DNA of 64,000 nt from JBQTIY01 sp052387675 (GCA_052387675.1 JBQTIY010000009.1:124001-188000), one strand, 5' to 3'. Counted from the first letter of the stretch, positions 1-8,573 are shown. The notes: a model not told the origin generated them from the sequence alone. Translations and numbers: made by a program.

Positions 1-1
1 C

Positions 2-484
2 AGCTATCCCTTCACGACCTGCGTCGTGACCGGCGACGAACTCAAGGGCAAGCCCAAGCACGTCGTCGTGGGCACGCGGCTCATCGATGTGTGCTGCGGT
101 GACTGCAAGCGCGATGTGCAGAAGGACGCCACAGCCGCGCTGGCCAAAATCGATGCGGCGCTCATTGAGGCGCAGGCGCGCAACTATCCGTCCACGCGTT
201 GTGCCGTAGACGACAAGCCGCTGGGCGAGAAGCCCGTGCGGCATTTGCACGGCGTGACACTGGTGCAGGCCTGCTCGGCCGGCTGCGTCGATCGCTTCCG
301 GGCTGCTCCGGCGGGCTTCCTGCGAGGACTGGAAGGCCAGCGCAAGGCTGCCGGCGAGCGCGCCAAGACGGAGCCGGCCCGCGCCGAGCCGGGCCGCAGT
401 GACACCGGCCGTGGGGACGCAGGCCGGGGCGACGCGGGTGGCCGCTCGGACCCGCCTGCGCAGCCGAGAAGCCCGCGTGGCTGA
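2..484 (+). CDS. Secreted metal-binding protein with two YHS/TRASH-like modules (5' partial)
   Basis: The reading frame is open from base 2, so the gene begins before the window; an internal GTG at 26 is not needed. The visible part has two copies of the same cysteine module. Copy one is a YPFTTCVV-type start followed some 22 residues later by a CCGDC pair. Copy two starts YPSTRCAV and ends with a cysteine doublet CSAGC. This pattern is typical of YHS/TRASH-like metal-binding modules, in which a few cysteines bind a metal ion. The last 45 residues are low-complexity and rich in Glu, Pro, Arg and Gly. The stop overlaps the likely GTG start of the next gene, which carries a related module, so the two are probably co-transcribed and act together. 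The metal and the exact role are not determinable from sequence. Confidence 0.75.
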   Translation, partial: SYPFTTCVVTGDELKGKPKHVVVGTRLIDVCCGDCKRDVQKDATAALAKIDAALIEAQARNYPSTRCAVDDKPLGEKPVRHLHGVTLVQACSAGCVDRFRAAPAGFLRGLEGQRKAAGERAKTEPARAEPGRSDTGRGDAGRGDAGGRSDPPAQPRSPRG

Positions 485-1199
485 CGTTCGCGCCGTGCGC
501 GCGGCCTTGGCCGGCGTCCTGGTCGCGCTTCTGTGCTGCGTCGGCGACGTCGCCGCTCAGTCGGCGCTCGGCGAGCCCATCAACACGCTGTGCCCGGTCA
601 TGACCGACGAGGAGGTCGTGGCCAAGTACTCGGTGGAGTACCGCGGCCAGGTCGTGGGCCTGTGCTGCGCCAAGTGCCAGCGCAAGTTCAACGAGGATCC
701 CTCTCTCTACATCGCCAACTTGCCGCTCGCTGATCCGGTGCGCGCTCCCGGAGCACCGCTGGATCCCGAAGACACCGAGAGCCTCTTGGCGCGCATGCAT
801 CCGCTCTTCGTGCACTTTCCCATTGCGCTGCTGCTGGCCGCGGCGCTGGCCGAGGCACTCGCGATGCTGCGCGGCAAGAAGTCGCCGGCGGCGGCGACGG
901 CCTTCTGCGTGCGGCTCGCGGCGGCGGGCGCGATGCTGGCCGCGTGGAGCGGCTGGGGCAATGCCGAGTTTGGCGCGCCACTGCCCGGCACCGAGGAAAA
1001 CATAGAGATTCATCGCTGGCTCGGAGTGGCCACGCTCAGCGTGGCGAGCCTCCTGGCGCTGGCCTCGCTGCGCGCAGGGACTTCTCCCGCTGCCGCAAAT
1101 CTTCTGCGCTGGGGCCTCTTCGTGGCGGCTCCGCTCGTGGCCGTGACGGGACACTTCGGCGGCACGCTGGTCTACGGGGCCGACTTTCCCTTCGGCTGA
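477..1199 (+). CDS. Exported TRASH/YHS-module protein with DUF2231-type membrane domain
   Basis: The GTG at 477 is preferred over the longer frame from 399 because it gives a proper signal peptide: a charged start, a hydrophobic stretch ALAGVLVALLCC, and a GDVAAQ cleavage region. It also overlaps the upstream stop by only 8 bases. A short metal-binding module follows (LCPVM, then CCAKCQRKF, an NLCPV/CCxxC arrangement). After that comes a membrane domain opening with HPLFVHFPIALLL, the hallmark of DUF2231 proteins, with about four helices. DUF2231 proteins are predicted inner-membrane components often found near cytochromes or heavy-metal proteins. With the upstream neighbour this looks like a two-gene unit handling metal or redox centres outside the cytoplasm; the function itself is unknown. 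Confidence 0.75.
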   Translation: MADVRAVRAALAGVLVALLCCVGDVAAQSALGEPINTLCPVMTDEEVVAKYSVEYRGQVVGLCCAKCQRKFNEDPSLYIANLPLADPVRAPGAPLDPEDTESLLARMHPLFVHFPIALLLAAALAEALAMLRGKKSPAAATAFCVRLAAAGAMLAAWSGWGNAEFGAPLPGTEENIEIHRWLGVATLSVASLLALASLRAGTSPAAANLLRWGLFVAAPLVAVTGHFGGTLVYGADFPFG

Positions 1200-1270
1200 G
1201 ACGGCCTCTCTCGGGCGGCGCACCGGCCCGCGGATGACGCCGCCCGGCTGGCTGCGTTATCGTGCGCGCC

Positions 1271-2452
1271 ATGAATCACGCTGAGATTGTCATCGCCGGA
1301 GCTGTGCGCACGCCCATCGGCAAGTTCATGGGCGGGTTGTCCGAAGTGAGCGCCGTGGACTTGGGCGCCCACGCCGTGCGCGCGCTGCTCGAGCGGGCGC
1401 GCCTGCCGGCCGCCGATGTGGACCAAGTCATCTTCGGCATGGCGCGCCAAGCCGGCAGCGGCCCGAACGTGGCGCGGCAGGTGCAGATCCGCGCCGGGCT
1501 GCCGCAGGAGGGCACGGCCATCACCGTGAATCAGGCCTGTGCCTCGGGCCTGCGCGCCATCCTCATGGCGGTGCACGAGGTGCGTGGCGGCGCGCGCGCC
1601 GTCGTGGCGGGCGGCACCGAGTCCATGTCGCGCATTCCCTTTCTGCTGCCGCAGATGCGCGCGGGCTACCGGCTCGGTCACGGGCCGGTGCTCGACGGCA
1701 ACTACCAGGACGGCTTCAACTGCCCGCTGGCCGAGCAGCCCATGGGCGCCACGGCCGAGACGCTGGCCGAACGCTACGAGATCAGCCGCCGCGCGCAGGA
1801 CGAGTTCGCGGTGGAGAGCCAGCGCAAGGCCGAGGCCGCGCACAAGGCCGGCCGCTTCCGTGACGAGATAGCGCCCGTCACGGTGAAGGGCCGCAAGGGC
1901 GATGTCATCGTGGACAGCGACGAGCATCCGCGTGCCGGCACCACGCTGGCCGATATGGAGAAGTTGGCGCCGGTCTTCAAGAAGGGCGGCACGGTGCATG
2001 CCGGCAACAGCAGCGGCATCACCGACGGCGCCGCGGCGCTGCTCGTCACCAGCGCAGGTTTCGCCAAGGAGCGCGGCCTCACCGTGCTGGCGCGGCTCAC
2101 GCAGGGCAGCCTGGCCGGCGTGGATCCCAAGGTCATGGGCCTGGGGCCGGTGCCGGCCACCAAGGCGCTGCTCGCGCGCGCCGGCCTGGCGCTGCAGGAC
2201 ATCGATCTCGTTGAGCTGAACGAAGCCTTCGCGGCGCAGGTGATCGCCTGCGATCGCGAACTGGGTCTCGACCCGGCCCGGCTCAACGTGAATGGCGGCG
2301 CCATCGCGCTCGGGCATCCCATCGGCTGCACGGGCGCGCGCATCGCAGTCACGCTGCTGCACGAAATGCAGCGGCGTCAGGTGCGGCGCGGCTTGGCCAC
2401 GCTCTGCGTCAGCGGCGGCATGGGCATCGCGGCGCTCTTCGAGCGCGATTGA
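1271..2452 (+). CDS. Thiolase (acetyl-CoA C-acetyltransferase family)
   Basis: This is a 393-residue thiolase, the family's usual length. It catalyses reversible cleavage or condensation of acyl-CoA and acetyl-CoA in the cytoplasm. The nucleophilic cysteine is Cys90 in NQACASG, the catalytic histidine is His349 in GHPIG, and the second active-site cysteine is Cys379 in CVSGGMG. NEAF, typical of the family, is also present. ATG at 1271 is chosen; an in-frame GTG lies three codons upstream. The stop shares a base with the start of the next, unrelated membrane protein (TGATG). A second thiolase lies at 23258-24463 in a beta-oxidation cluster. This copy, with its CASG and CxSGGMG signatures, resembles biosynthetic AtoB/PhaA-type enzymes, but substrate range cannot be fixed by eye. 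Confidence 0.93.
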   Translation: MNHAEIVIAGAVRTPIGKFMGGLSEVSAVDLGAHAVRALLERARLPAADVDQVIFGMARQAGSGPNVARQVQIRAGLPQEGTAITVNQACASGLRAILMAVHEVRGGARAVVAGGTESMSRIPFLLPQMRAGYRLGHGPVLDGNYQDGFNCPLAEQPMGATAETLAERYEISRRAQDEFAVESQRKAEAAHKAGRFRDEIAPVTVKGRKGDVIVDSDEHPRAGTTLADMEKLAPVFKKGGTVHAGNSSGITDGAAALLVTSAGFAKERGLTVLARLTQGSLAGVDPKVMGLGPVPATKALLARAGLALQDIDLVELNEAFAAQVIACDRELGLDPARLNVNGGAIALGHPIGCTGARIAVTLLHEMQRRQVRRGLATLCVSGGMGIAALFERD

Positions 2453-4146
2453 TGTCCAAACCGGCCACGGCCGCCAAGACGTCGCCGGCTCGGCCCGCCG
2501 TCGGTCCGGCCGCGCCCGGGCGCTGGGAGCGGATCCCCGCCGTGCCGTTGCTGCTCACGGTGCTCTTCTTCGGCGTGGCCCTGCTGCCGCGCGTGCGCGA
2601 AAACCCCAAGCTGCTCTGGTCCGTGCTCGGCGCCGGCGGCTTTCTGCTGGCCTGGTCGACCCTGCTCTGGCTGGGTACGCGGCTGTGGGGCCAGCGCTTC
2701 CGCATCGAGCGCGTGAAGCCGGTCAAGAACCACTACATCCAGGCCAGCGTTCAGATCGTGCTCTACATCTACTGGGGCCAGTACTGGAGCAGCGTCTACG
2801 AGCAGGTGCCGCTGATCCTCTCGCAGTTTGTCTTCCTGTATGCCTTCGATGCGCTGCTCTCCTGGTCGCGCGGACGCGCTTGGCGGCTGGGCTTCGGACC
2901 CGTGCCGATCGTGCTCAGCACGAATGTCTTCCTGTGGTTCGTGGACGACTGGTTCGCCTTTCAGTACCTGCTCGTGGCCACGGGCGCGCTCGGCAAGGAG
3001 TTCATCAAGTGGAGGCGCGAGGGCCGCCTCACGCACATCTTCAACCCTTCGGCCTTTACCCTCGCGCTCTTTTCTCTGGTGCTGATCGTCACCGGCACGT
3101 CCGACAACACGCTGGTCGGGCCCATCGCGCAGACCGTCGGCGAACCGCCGAACATCTATCTGGTCGTGTTCTGCCTCGGCCTGATCGTGCAGTACTTCTT
3201 CGCCATCACCCTCATGACAGTCTCGGCGGCGGCCACGCTGCTGTTGCTCAACGCGGTGTACACGGGGATCACCGGCAACGACAACTTCGTCTTCACCAAC
3301 ATCCCGGCGCCGGTCTTCATCGGCTTCCACCTGCTAGTCACCGATCCGTCCACTTCGCCGCGCACCAATGCCGGCCGCATCCTCTTCGGCGCCCTCTACG
3401 CGGCGCTGACCTTCCTGCTCTTCCCGGTGCTGCACTTTTTTGGCGCGCCGACGGTCTACGACAAGCTGCTGCCCATCCCGCTGCTGAATCTGAGCGTGCA
3501 ACTCATCGATCGCTGGGCCGCGCGCGGGCCCTTGGGCGCGTTCAGCCGCTGGGAGGCGCGCTTTGTCCCGGCCAAGCGCAACCTGGCCTACATGGGCTGC
3601 TGGCTGCTGCTCTTTGCCGGCATGCTGGGCACGGACTACATCCAGACGGTGCAGCCTGGCACGCGGCTGGAGTTCTGGCAGCAGGCCATGGCCGAAGGGC
3701 GGCCCGGCGCCAGTATCGGCTACGTGGAAGTGCTCAAGACGCACGCGCGCGACGGCTCGGCCTACGCCTGGAACGAGCTGGGCACGATCTACCTCGCCGG
3801 TGAGTACGTGCCCCAGGACACGAGCGCCGCCGTGCACTACTTCGCGCGCGCTTCCAAGCTCGGCAATCTGGCAGGCTCGGCCAACTTGGTCTCGCTCTTC
3901 TTAGGCCAGCCGGGCGCGACGGCCGGCCCCGAGGTCAGCCAGGCCTTCGATCAACTCGCTGCCGAGGCCGCGCGCGGCGGCAGCGGGGCCGCTTGCTACC
4001 TCTTGGGCTTGGCCCACGAGACGGGGCGTGGCCGGCCCAAAGACTTCGCCATGGCCCAGCAGTGTTATCGAGACGGCTGCCAGAGGGGCGATGCGAACTG
4101 CTGCCAAGGCGTGCAGCGGCTGGCCTCGGCCCGCAAGGGGAGCTGA
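2452..4146 (+). CDS. NqrB/RnfD-like multi-pass membrane protein with C-terminal Sel1 repeats
   Basis: This 564-residue protein starts at ATG 2452, which overlaps the thiolase stop by one base. Residues about 20-400 hold roughly ten hydrophobic helices. Two segments look like the NqrB/RnfD family of ion-pumping redox subunits: FNPSAF near residue 200 and LLVTDPSTSPRTNAGR near 300, the latter resembling the region around the flavin-attachment threonine. The last 150 residues are soluble and contain three Sel1-like (short TPR) repeats with the usual pattern, such as A-x-x-L-G-x-x-Y. No other rnf/nqr genes adjoin it. The protein is therefore likely a stand-alone relative, a membrane redox or electron-carrier protein joined to a protein-interaction tail. 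Membership in the RnfD/NqrB superfamily is an inference from these motifs. Confidence 0.7.
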   Translation: MSKPATAAKTSPARPAVGPAAPGRWERIPAVPLLLTVLFFGVALLPRVRENPKLLWSVLGAGGFLLAWSTLLWLGTRLWGQRFRIERVKPVKNHYIQASVQIVLYIYWGQYWSSVYEQVPLILSQFVFLYAFDALLSWSRGRAWRLGFGPVPIVLSTNVFLWFVDDWFAFQYLLVATGALGKEFIKWRREGRLTHIFNPSAFTLALFSLVLIVTGTSDNTLVGPIAQTVGEPPNIYLVVFCLGLIVQYFFAITLMTVSAAATLLLLNAVYTGITGNDNFVFTNIPAPVFIGFHLLVTDPSTSPRTNAGRILFGALYAALTFLLFPVLHFFGAPTVYDKLLPIPLLNLSVQLIDRWAARGPLGAFSRWEARFVPAKRNLAYMGCWLLLFAGMLGTDYIQTVQPGTRLEFWQQAMAEGRPGASIGYVEVLKTHARDGSAYAWNELGTIYLAGEYVPQDTSAAVHYFARASKLGNLAGSANLVSLFLGQPGATAGPEVSQAFDQLAAEAARGGSGAACYLLGLAHETGRGRPKDFAMAQQCYRDGCQRGDANCCQGVQRLASARKGS

Positions 4147-4176
4147 CTCCGGTCAGCCGCGAGCCGACGGGCTGGC

Positions 4177-4797
4177 CTAGGGCAGCCCGTCGAAGAAGTT
4201 GACCACGCCGGTTTCGAGCGAGTACTCGGCGCCCACGACGAGCAGCCCGTGCTTGTGAATGAGCTGCTCGAGGATCGGCGAGCCGTGGCGCAGGTGATTG
4301 GCCGAGGCGCGGATGTTGGCGCGCACGGCTTCGTGGACGAGCCGCTCGCGGTCGTGGCCGATCTCGGTGGCCAGCAGGGGCTCTACGGAGGGGCGCACGC
4401 GGTCCACGATCGAGCGCAGATTGGGTGACTGGCCGGTGGTGGGGCGGCCGAGCTCCTCGAGCGTGGCCAGGATCGCGCCGCACTGCGAGTGGCCGAGCAC
4501 TACAACGAGCCGCGTGCCGAAACGTTCGGCCGCGAACTCCACGCTGCCCACTTGGCTCGGCGCCACGATGTTGCCCGCGACGCGGATCACGAAGAGGTCG
4601 CCCAGGCCCTGATCGAAGACCATCTCGGCCGGCACGCGGGAATCCGAACAGCCCAAGATGATGGCGTGCGGCTCTTGGCCTGCGGCCAGCTCCAGGCGGC
4701 GATCCTGGCTGGGCTGCGACTTGCGAGCGCGCAGTTCCGCCACGAAGCGAATGTTGCCGGCTTGCAGCCGCTGCAGGGCTTGGAGCGCAGGGATCAT
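4177..4797 (-). CDS. Beta-class carbonic anhydrase
   Basis: This enzyme interconverts carbon dioxide and bicarbonate. The zinc ligands of the beta class are all visible: Cys50 in CSDSRVP, His103 and Cys106 in HSQCGA, with Asp52 and Arg54 as the catalytic dyad. The 206-residue length is normal for a bacterial beta carbonic anhydrase. The protein has no signal peptide and should be cytoplasmic. It faces the preceding plus-strand membrane protein tail to tail with about 30 bases between, and sits 12 bases downstream of the next minus-strand gene, so it may be transcribed with it. All key residues are intact. Confidence 0.95.
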   Translation of the reverse strand: MIPALQALQRLQAGNIRFVAELRARKSQPSQDRRLELAAGQEPHAIILGCSDSRVPAEMVFDQGLGDLFVIRVAGNIVAPSQVGSVEFAAERFGTRLVVVLGHSQCGAILATLEELGRPTTGQSPNLRSIVDRVRPSVEPLLATEIGHDRERLVHEAVRANIRASANHLRHGSPILEQLIHKHGLLVVGAEYSLETGVVNFFDGLP

Positions 4798-4809
4798 GGG
4801 CTGGCTAGG

Positions 4810-5193
4810 TTACCGCGCACGCGTGCGGCTCACGCGTCGGCGGAGCGGAGCCTTGCGCGTGGATTTGCCCGACGAAGGCTTCGCGACGAGGGCCAGGAAG
4901 CGGGCCACTTCCTGCCGGCCGTAGATCGGCACGCGGTACTGCCGGGAGTGCTCAAAGGGCCGGCCGGCGCGAAAGCCAGCCTGCTTGAGCATCCGCTTGA
5001 TGGCCGCAACTTCCTTCAGGCTGTTCGCCACGAGGCGCACCTCGTCGCCCTTCTTGTAGGCGGACTTCTCCGCCCTGCGGCGCTTGGGATTGAGTCGGCG
5101 CACGTACCCGTTGCGGTGATACCACTTGGCCAGCTCCTTCCCCGAAGCGGCGGACTTGAGAGCGGGCGGTCGGATCGTTGCAGCCACACTCAC
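4810..5193 (-). CDS. Small basic protein of unknown function
   Basis: The protein has 127 residues and is strongly basic, with Arg/Lys clusters in the middle (RRLNPKRRRAEKSAYKKG) and at the C-terminus. I do not recognise a family. The central part (EVRLVANSLKEVAAIKRMLKQAGF, then YRVPIYGRQEVARFLALV) reads as alternating helices and strands, and the charge suggests nucleic-acid or ribosome contact, which is speculation. The start ATG at 5193 lies close to a poor ribosome site. It precedes the carbonic anhydrase on the same strand by 12 bases. The reading is supported mainly by protein-like composition and by the absence of a better frame. Confidence 0.55.
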   Translation of the reverse strand: MSVAATIRPPALKSAASGKELAKWYHRNGYVRRLNPKRRRAEKSAYKKGDEVRLVANSLKEVAAIKRMLKQAGFRAGRPFEHSRQYRVPIYGRQEVARFLALVAKPSSGKSTRKAPLRRRVSRTRAR

Positions 5194-5255
5194 TTTTTAC
5201 CCGCGCCGGCCGTTCCGCTCAACGGTTGTGATCACGGCTGGCGGCTTCTCGCGGC

Positions 5256-5711
5256 TCAAAGCTCCAACTGCATGAAGACACTGTGCGGGTCGTGCTTGTA
5301 GTCACCGAAGGGGCCGCAGACCGTGAAGCCAAAGCTGGCGTAGAGTCTCTGCGCCGGGACAAAGGCCGCCGCCGTGCCGGTCTCGAGGCTGAGGCGCTGA
5401 TAGTTGCGCTGCCGGGCCACGGCGACGATGTGGCTGAGGATGACGCGTCCGGCGCCCCGACGGCGCAGTGCCGCTGGCGTGCGCATCGATTTGATTTCGC
5501 CGTGACTCGGCGACAACTCCTTGAGCGCTCCGCAACCCAGCAGCTCTTCGCCTGCCCAGACCGTCCAAAAGCTGATGCTCGGATCTTGCAGCCGCGTGAC
5601 ATCCAGCGCATGCACGGACTCGCGCGGCGACAGGGCGTGCATGTTGGAGAGATGCTCGGCGAGCAGCGCCAAGACCTGCGGCCGAGTCAGATCGTCGAGT
5701 TCAATGCGCAA
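5256..5711 (-). CDS. GNAT-family N-acetyltransferase
   Basis: The 151-residue length and fold pattern match the GNAT family, which transfers acetyl groups from acetyl-CoA to amines. The acetyl-CoA loop is the segment KSMRTPAALRRRGAGRVIL (Q/RxxGxG/A type), preceded by a beta strand GCGALKEL. The C-terminal YASFGFTVCGPFGDY matches the usual motif B, Y-x-x-x-G-F. The sequence resembles YsnE-like small acetyltransferases. The substrate is not predictable. It is the last recognisable housekeeping-type gene before the block of unknown minus-strand genes. Confidence 0.85.
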   Translation of the reverse strand: MRIELDDLTRPQVLALLAEHLSNMHALSPRESVHALDVTRLQDPSISFWTVWAGEELLGCGALKELSPSHGEIKSMRTPAALRRRGAGRVILSHIVAVARQRNYQRLSLETGTAAAFVPAQRLYASFGFTVCGPFGDYKHDPHSVFMQLEL

Positions 5712-5764
5712 GGGCTGGTGTCCCTGACAGAACCGGTTGGAGCCGCATGATCTCGCAGGGTCAC

Positions 5765-6037
5765 CTAGCTCCGCGTTGATCTCAAGCAGAAGAGACTCAC
5801 GGCGGCGAGAGCGCAGGTCGACGCAAAGATGACGAGCCCCTGGGGGTCATCCGAAAAGCCCATTCCTCCCACGCCAATGACAGCGCACAGACCAAACCAC
5901 ACCATCGCCGTGTCGACCGCAATGGCGCGCCGCGCCCGAGCGCGATTCGCTGAAGCGGGCTCAAGCCACACCATGATGCCAACCGCCACCAGTCCACCGA
6001 TGAGCGCAAAGGCCCAGGCAAGAAAAGGGAAGCTCAT
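5765..6037 (-). CDS. Small membrane protein, unknown
   Basis: The 90-residue protein has three predicted membrane helices, at about residues 6-24, 43-60 and 66-82, separated by a basic loop (NRARARRA). I recognise no family. Its start overlaps the stop of the upstream gene (6034-6510) by 4 bases (ATGA), so the two are translationally coupled, and that gene in turn overlaps the next one upstream. These three membrane proteins look like one unit. No motif reveals function. Confidence 0.6.
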   Translation of the reverse strand: MSFPFLAWAFALIGGLVAVGIMVWLEPASANRARARRAIAVDTAMVWFGLCAVIGVGGMGFSDDPQGLVIFASTCALAAVSLFCLRSTRS

Positions 6038-6510
6038 CGCTCTGGCTCAGCAACCTCGCAAACCTCTCTTGCGGCACTCTCTGGACGATCGTGGTTCCTG
6101 GCAGGCAGCAGACGGCGCACAGCCGCCCAGCCCGAGGTTAGTGGGATGAGGCCGTGGGCGCAGGCCTCAACTGAGAACCTCGGTGAGGACGGCGAAAGCA
6201 CAAGCCATCCGAGGAAGCAGCAGGCGACGGCAAGGCCGAGGCCGAGGCCAAGCTTAATGAGCGCGCTGCTCGCCGAGAGTGTGGCTCCGTTGCGCGGCGA
6301 CAAGAGCACGTCTAGCCAGAGCGAGAGGAGTCCGAGGAAGCCACCCAGAAACAAGAACGTGAGGAAAGACGACTGACTCAACGCGCGGAGGCTGAGTGGC
6401 GAAAACATCAGGATGATCGTTAGGCAGTACAGCCAATAGATCGTGGCCGGGAGCAGGCCGAGCCAGATCTCTAGCCACCGCAGGTCACGCAGTCGCTGCC
6501 TGGATGTCAC
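6034..6510 (-). CDS. Membrane protein, unknown
   Basis: The 158-residue protein has about four hydrophobic helices, at roughly residues 15-35, 47-68, 84-104 and 118-135. It has a basic N-terminus and a polar, arginine- and glutamate-rich tail. No family is recognised. It overlaps both neighbours by 4 bases (6034-6037 and 6507-6510), a clear translational-coupling arrangement of three membrane proteins in a row. A chance GTTAGGC (an integron core-like heptamer) occurs inside the coding sequence at 6419 and is not considered meaningful. Confidence 0.6.
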   Translation of the reverse strand: MTSRQRLRDLRWLEIWLGLLPATIYWLYCLTIILMFSPLSLRALSQSSFLTFLFLGGFLGLLSLWLDVLLSPRNGATLSASSALIKLGLGLGLAVACCFLGWLVLSPSSPRFSVEACAHGLIPLTSGWAAVRRLLPARNHDRPESAAREVCEVAEPER

Positions 6511-6911
6511 TTGCGAGTGAGTTCCGCAGCCTTGGCGCTCAGTACAGTCTCTGTAATTCCCATGTAGTCAAGACCGGAACGTAAGAGGAGGGCAGATCCC
6601 TGGCTCGCGAGCAGCACGCAGACGACCGGGGCGACAAGCCGCACCCATGCACGCTGGCGGAAGATCTGAGCGGCCAGCGGCAGCAGAGTCAGGACGAGGA
6701 AAGCCAGGGCGATGCCCAGGCCGCCGGCCGCTGCGAAGGGCTCAAAGAGCGGCGGGGTCAGGTCCGTGTGCCCTCGTGTTGTCCACTGCACCGATTGAAA
6801 GAATTCGACGGATCCATGGCCGACGATCGCAACGTAGATGCAGGCCGGGATCGTGAGTTGCCAACCGATGGCCTCCGCGCGCGTGATGGGTTCAGCGAGC
6901 CAGGTCTTCAT
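6507..6911 (-). CDS. Membrane protein, unknown
   Basis: The start is set at the ATG at 6911 because a strong GGAGGAG ribosome-binding site lies just upstream of it; the ATG eight codons earlier has none. The protein has 134 residues with three likely membrane helices, at about residues 20-38, 60-80 and 88-110. A polar loop before the second helix contains GHTDLTPPLFEPFAAAGG. The function is unknown. It is the first gene of the three-gene overlapping membrane set that continues to 5765. Confidence 0.6.
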   Translation of the reverse strand: MKTWLAEPITRAEAIGWQLTIPACIYVAIVGHGSVEFFQSVQWTTRGHTDLTPPLFEPFAAAGGLGIALAFLVLTLLPLAAQIFRQRAWVRLVAPVVCVLLASQGSALLLRSGLDYMGITETVLSAKAAELTRK

Positions 6912-6986
6912 GTCCTTGCTCCTCCGGAGAGTCATTCGCCCTCAGCGGTTTCGGCACCCGAACACGACGGGGAGCATGTTACCAGC

Positions 6987-7262
6987 TCAGCTTTTGGGAG
7001 GATCCCGTCGGACACGCCGGGCGAGCAGCACGCCGACACCGCTTGCCACAGCGCCAAACCCGCCACCAAACAACAGGGCGATGGGCCACATCGATGCGCC
7101 GCCACCCAGGTCGGGAAGGACAAACTCTTCGAAGAGAATGAAAGCGGGCAAGACGCTGCAGCCCAAAAGCCAGGCAGCGGGCTCGGGCACGCGTCGCCGT
7201 CGGGCAAGAAAGCTAACGGCTGCCGACGGGACCAGTGCCAAGAGAAAGCCCAGAGTGTCCAT
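6987..7262 (-). CDS. Small membrane protein, unknown
   Basis: The 91-residue protein has three hydrophobic segments and an arginine-rich loop after the first (ARRRRVPE) and at the C-terminus. A competing frame at 6932-7207 on the same strand is Cys- and Pro-rich and looks like a shadow. The function is unknown. It lies 48 bases downstream of the large secreted protein at 7311-8573, on the same strand, and 75 bases upstream of the three-gene membrane set. Confidence 0.5.
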   Translation of the reverse strand: MDTLGFLLALVPSAAVSFLARRRRVPEPAAWLLGCSVLPAFILFEEFVLPDLGGGASMWPIALLFGGGFGAVASGVGVLLARRVRRDPPKS

Positions 7263-7310
7263 CAGGAGTCACGGCTCCACGCGACGAGGCGCAAGAGCGC
7301 CCACCAGCGG

Positions 7311-8573
7311 CTACTCATCCTGCTCCAGCACAACTTCAAGCCATCGTGAAAGAGAGGACTCCGGCCCTGCTGTCGGGTGGGCAACTCTCCAAGGAGCCTC
7401 CACGACAGCCGTCTTCCATCCCTCGGCACTCACCCGGAGGCTCGTGACCAGTTCCACGGGAAGACCGTGCGCCTTGGACAGACCCACCGGAGAACTCTTT
7501 CCCCACCACCAGAGCTTCAACTCGTCGTTGTTGGCGGGCCGGCTCCAGGCAGCCGGCACGTCGTTTCCCGTGGTGTCTTGCAGCACGACGGAAGCGTCTG
7601 CTACCGGCCTGCCCTGAGCATCGACCGTTCGAACTTCCAAGGTGCAGCCCGGTTGAACGCTTCGGCTAACGATCCACTCTGAAGTCGTGAGCTTCCTTCC
7701 GTCGACGTGTTGTGTCTCCCACCCTGCGCTCCAAAACCAAGTGGTCCCGGCCATGTTGAGGGCCGGCACTCGAACGTCGATCAGAGTCGACTCGCTGCCT
7801 GGGCGAAGCGCATTGCGCCATCCGCTCCAGCCGACATCGGCAAGCATCTGCACGTTTGCCATGCCGCCAACTACGGGAGTGACACGAGAGTCATCAAAGC
7901 GAGCGACATAATCGCCACGGCGGACACTGAATGTGGGCAACTCCAAGGGGATGCTCTCTTCCCGTATCGCGTTGGCGGTCACGAGCAGTTCGCCGCCGCC
8001 GCCGTCCTGGCAAATGACAGCGGTCCAGGCGCCTGGACCTGGTACCCCGATGACAATGCGCTCGTCGTTTGACGGGTATCCCAACGCGGCGGGGAAGATG
8101 TTCACCCAGTTCGTTCGTGCCCGGGAGTCTGCGGCCCCCAGGAGATCGACTAGGCAGCGAATTGGTCGCGGCCATCCCTCCCAGTCTTCACCAAGGTCCT
8201 CCGGTAGTCGTCCCGCGATTACATAGCCCGTACTGGCCCATGCAAAGCTGCCGTCGCTCGTGCGCTCGGCCCACCGGCTGCGGGTGCCGCCAATGAGTAG
8301 CAAGCGATCAACGTCCATCGCGCGTTGCGTTTTGAAGACGAGATGGGAACCGGCCAACGTCGTGACGGATCCGACCTGTTTGTCGCCGATCAGGAAGTAC
8401 ACCTGTGTGTAGCCCGGCTCCCAAAGGGCGACGATCGACTCCGGCACAGGCACCACAAGTCGATCGTGAAGACTTTGTTCGGCCTGGGCGCGGACTGCTG
8501 GCAAGCAGACCCCGATGCTGAAGAGCACACGCCAGGCAGCGGAGCAACGACCCTTCATGACTCCCAACTCCAT
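7311..8573 (-). CDS. Secreted protein with C-terminal carboxypeptidase-regulatory-like (Ig-fold) domain
   Basis: The N-terminus has a basic start, a hydrophobic core (WRVLFSIGVCLPAV) and an RAQA cleavage site, a typical signal peptide; a second ATG six codons in is equally possible. The middle of the 420-residue protein is beta-rich and unassigned. Around residues 318-350 the pattern CTLEVRTVDAQGRPVADASVVLQD matches carboxypeptidase-regulatory-like (CarboxypepD_reg/Ig-fold) domains, which are found in surface proteins and binding modules. It is probably periplasmic or external. The sense strand was chosen because the opposite frames lack a signal peptide or protein-like composition. The role is unknown. 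Confidence 0.65.
   Translation of the reverse strand: MELGVMKGRCSAAWRVLFSIGVCLPAVRAQAEQSLHDRLVVPVPESIVALWEPGYTQVYFLIGDKQVGSVTTLAGSHLVFKTQRAMDVDRLLLIGGTRSRWAERTSDGSFAWASTGYVIAGRLPEDLGEDWEGWPRPIRCLVDLLGAADSRARTNWVNIFPAALGYPSNDERIVIGVPGPGAWTAVICQDGGGGELLVTANAIREESIPLELPTFSVRRGDYVARFDDSRVTPVVGGMANVQMLADVGWSGWRNALRPGSESTLIDVRVPALNMAGTTWFWSAGWETQHVDGRKLTTSEWIVSRSVQPGCTLEVRTVDAQGRPVADASVVLQDTTGNDVPAAWSRPANNDELKLWWWGKSSPVGLSKAHGLPVELVTSLRVSAEGWKTAVVEAPWRVAHPTAGPESSLSRWLEVVLEQDE

Noticed and set aside
162..1223. 353-codon minus-strand frame over the TRASH/DUF2231 genes
   Set aside because: Arg/Ala/His-rich antisense composition typical of GC-rich shadows; the plus strand has signal peptide and family motifs.
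6419..6425. Integron core box GTTAGGC
   Set aside because: Lies inside a membrane-protein coding sequence with no paired box nearby; expected by chance.
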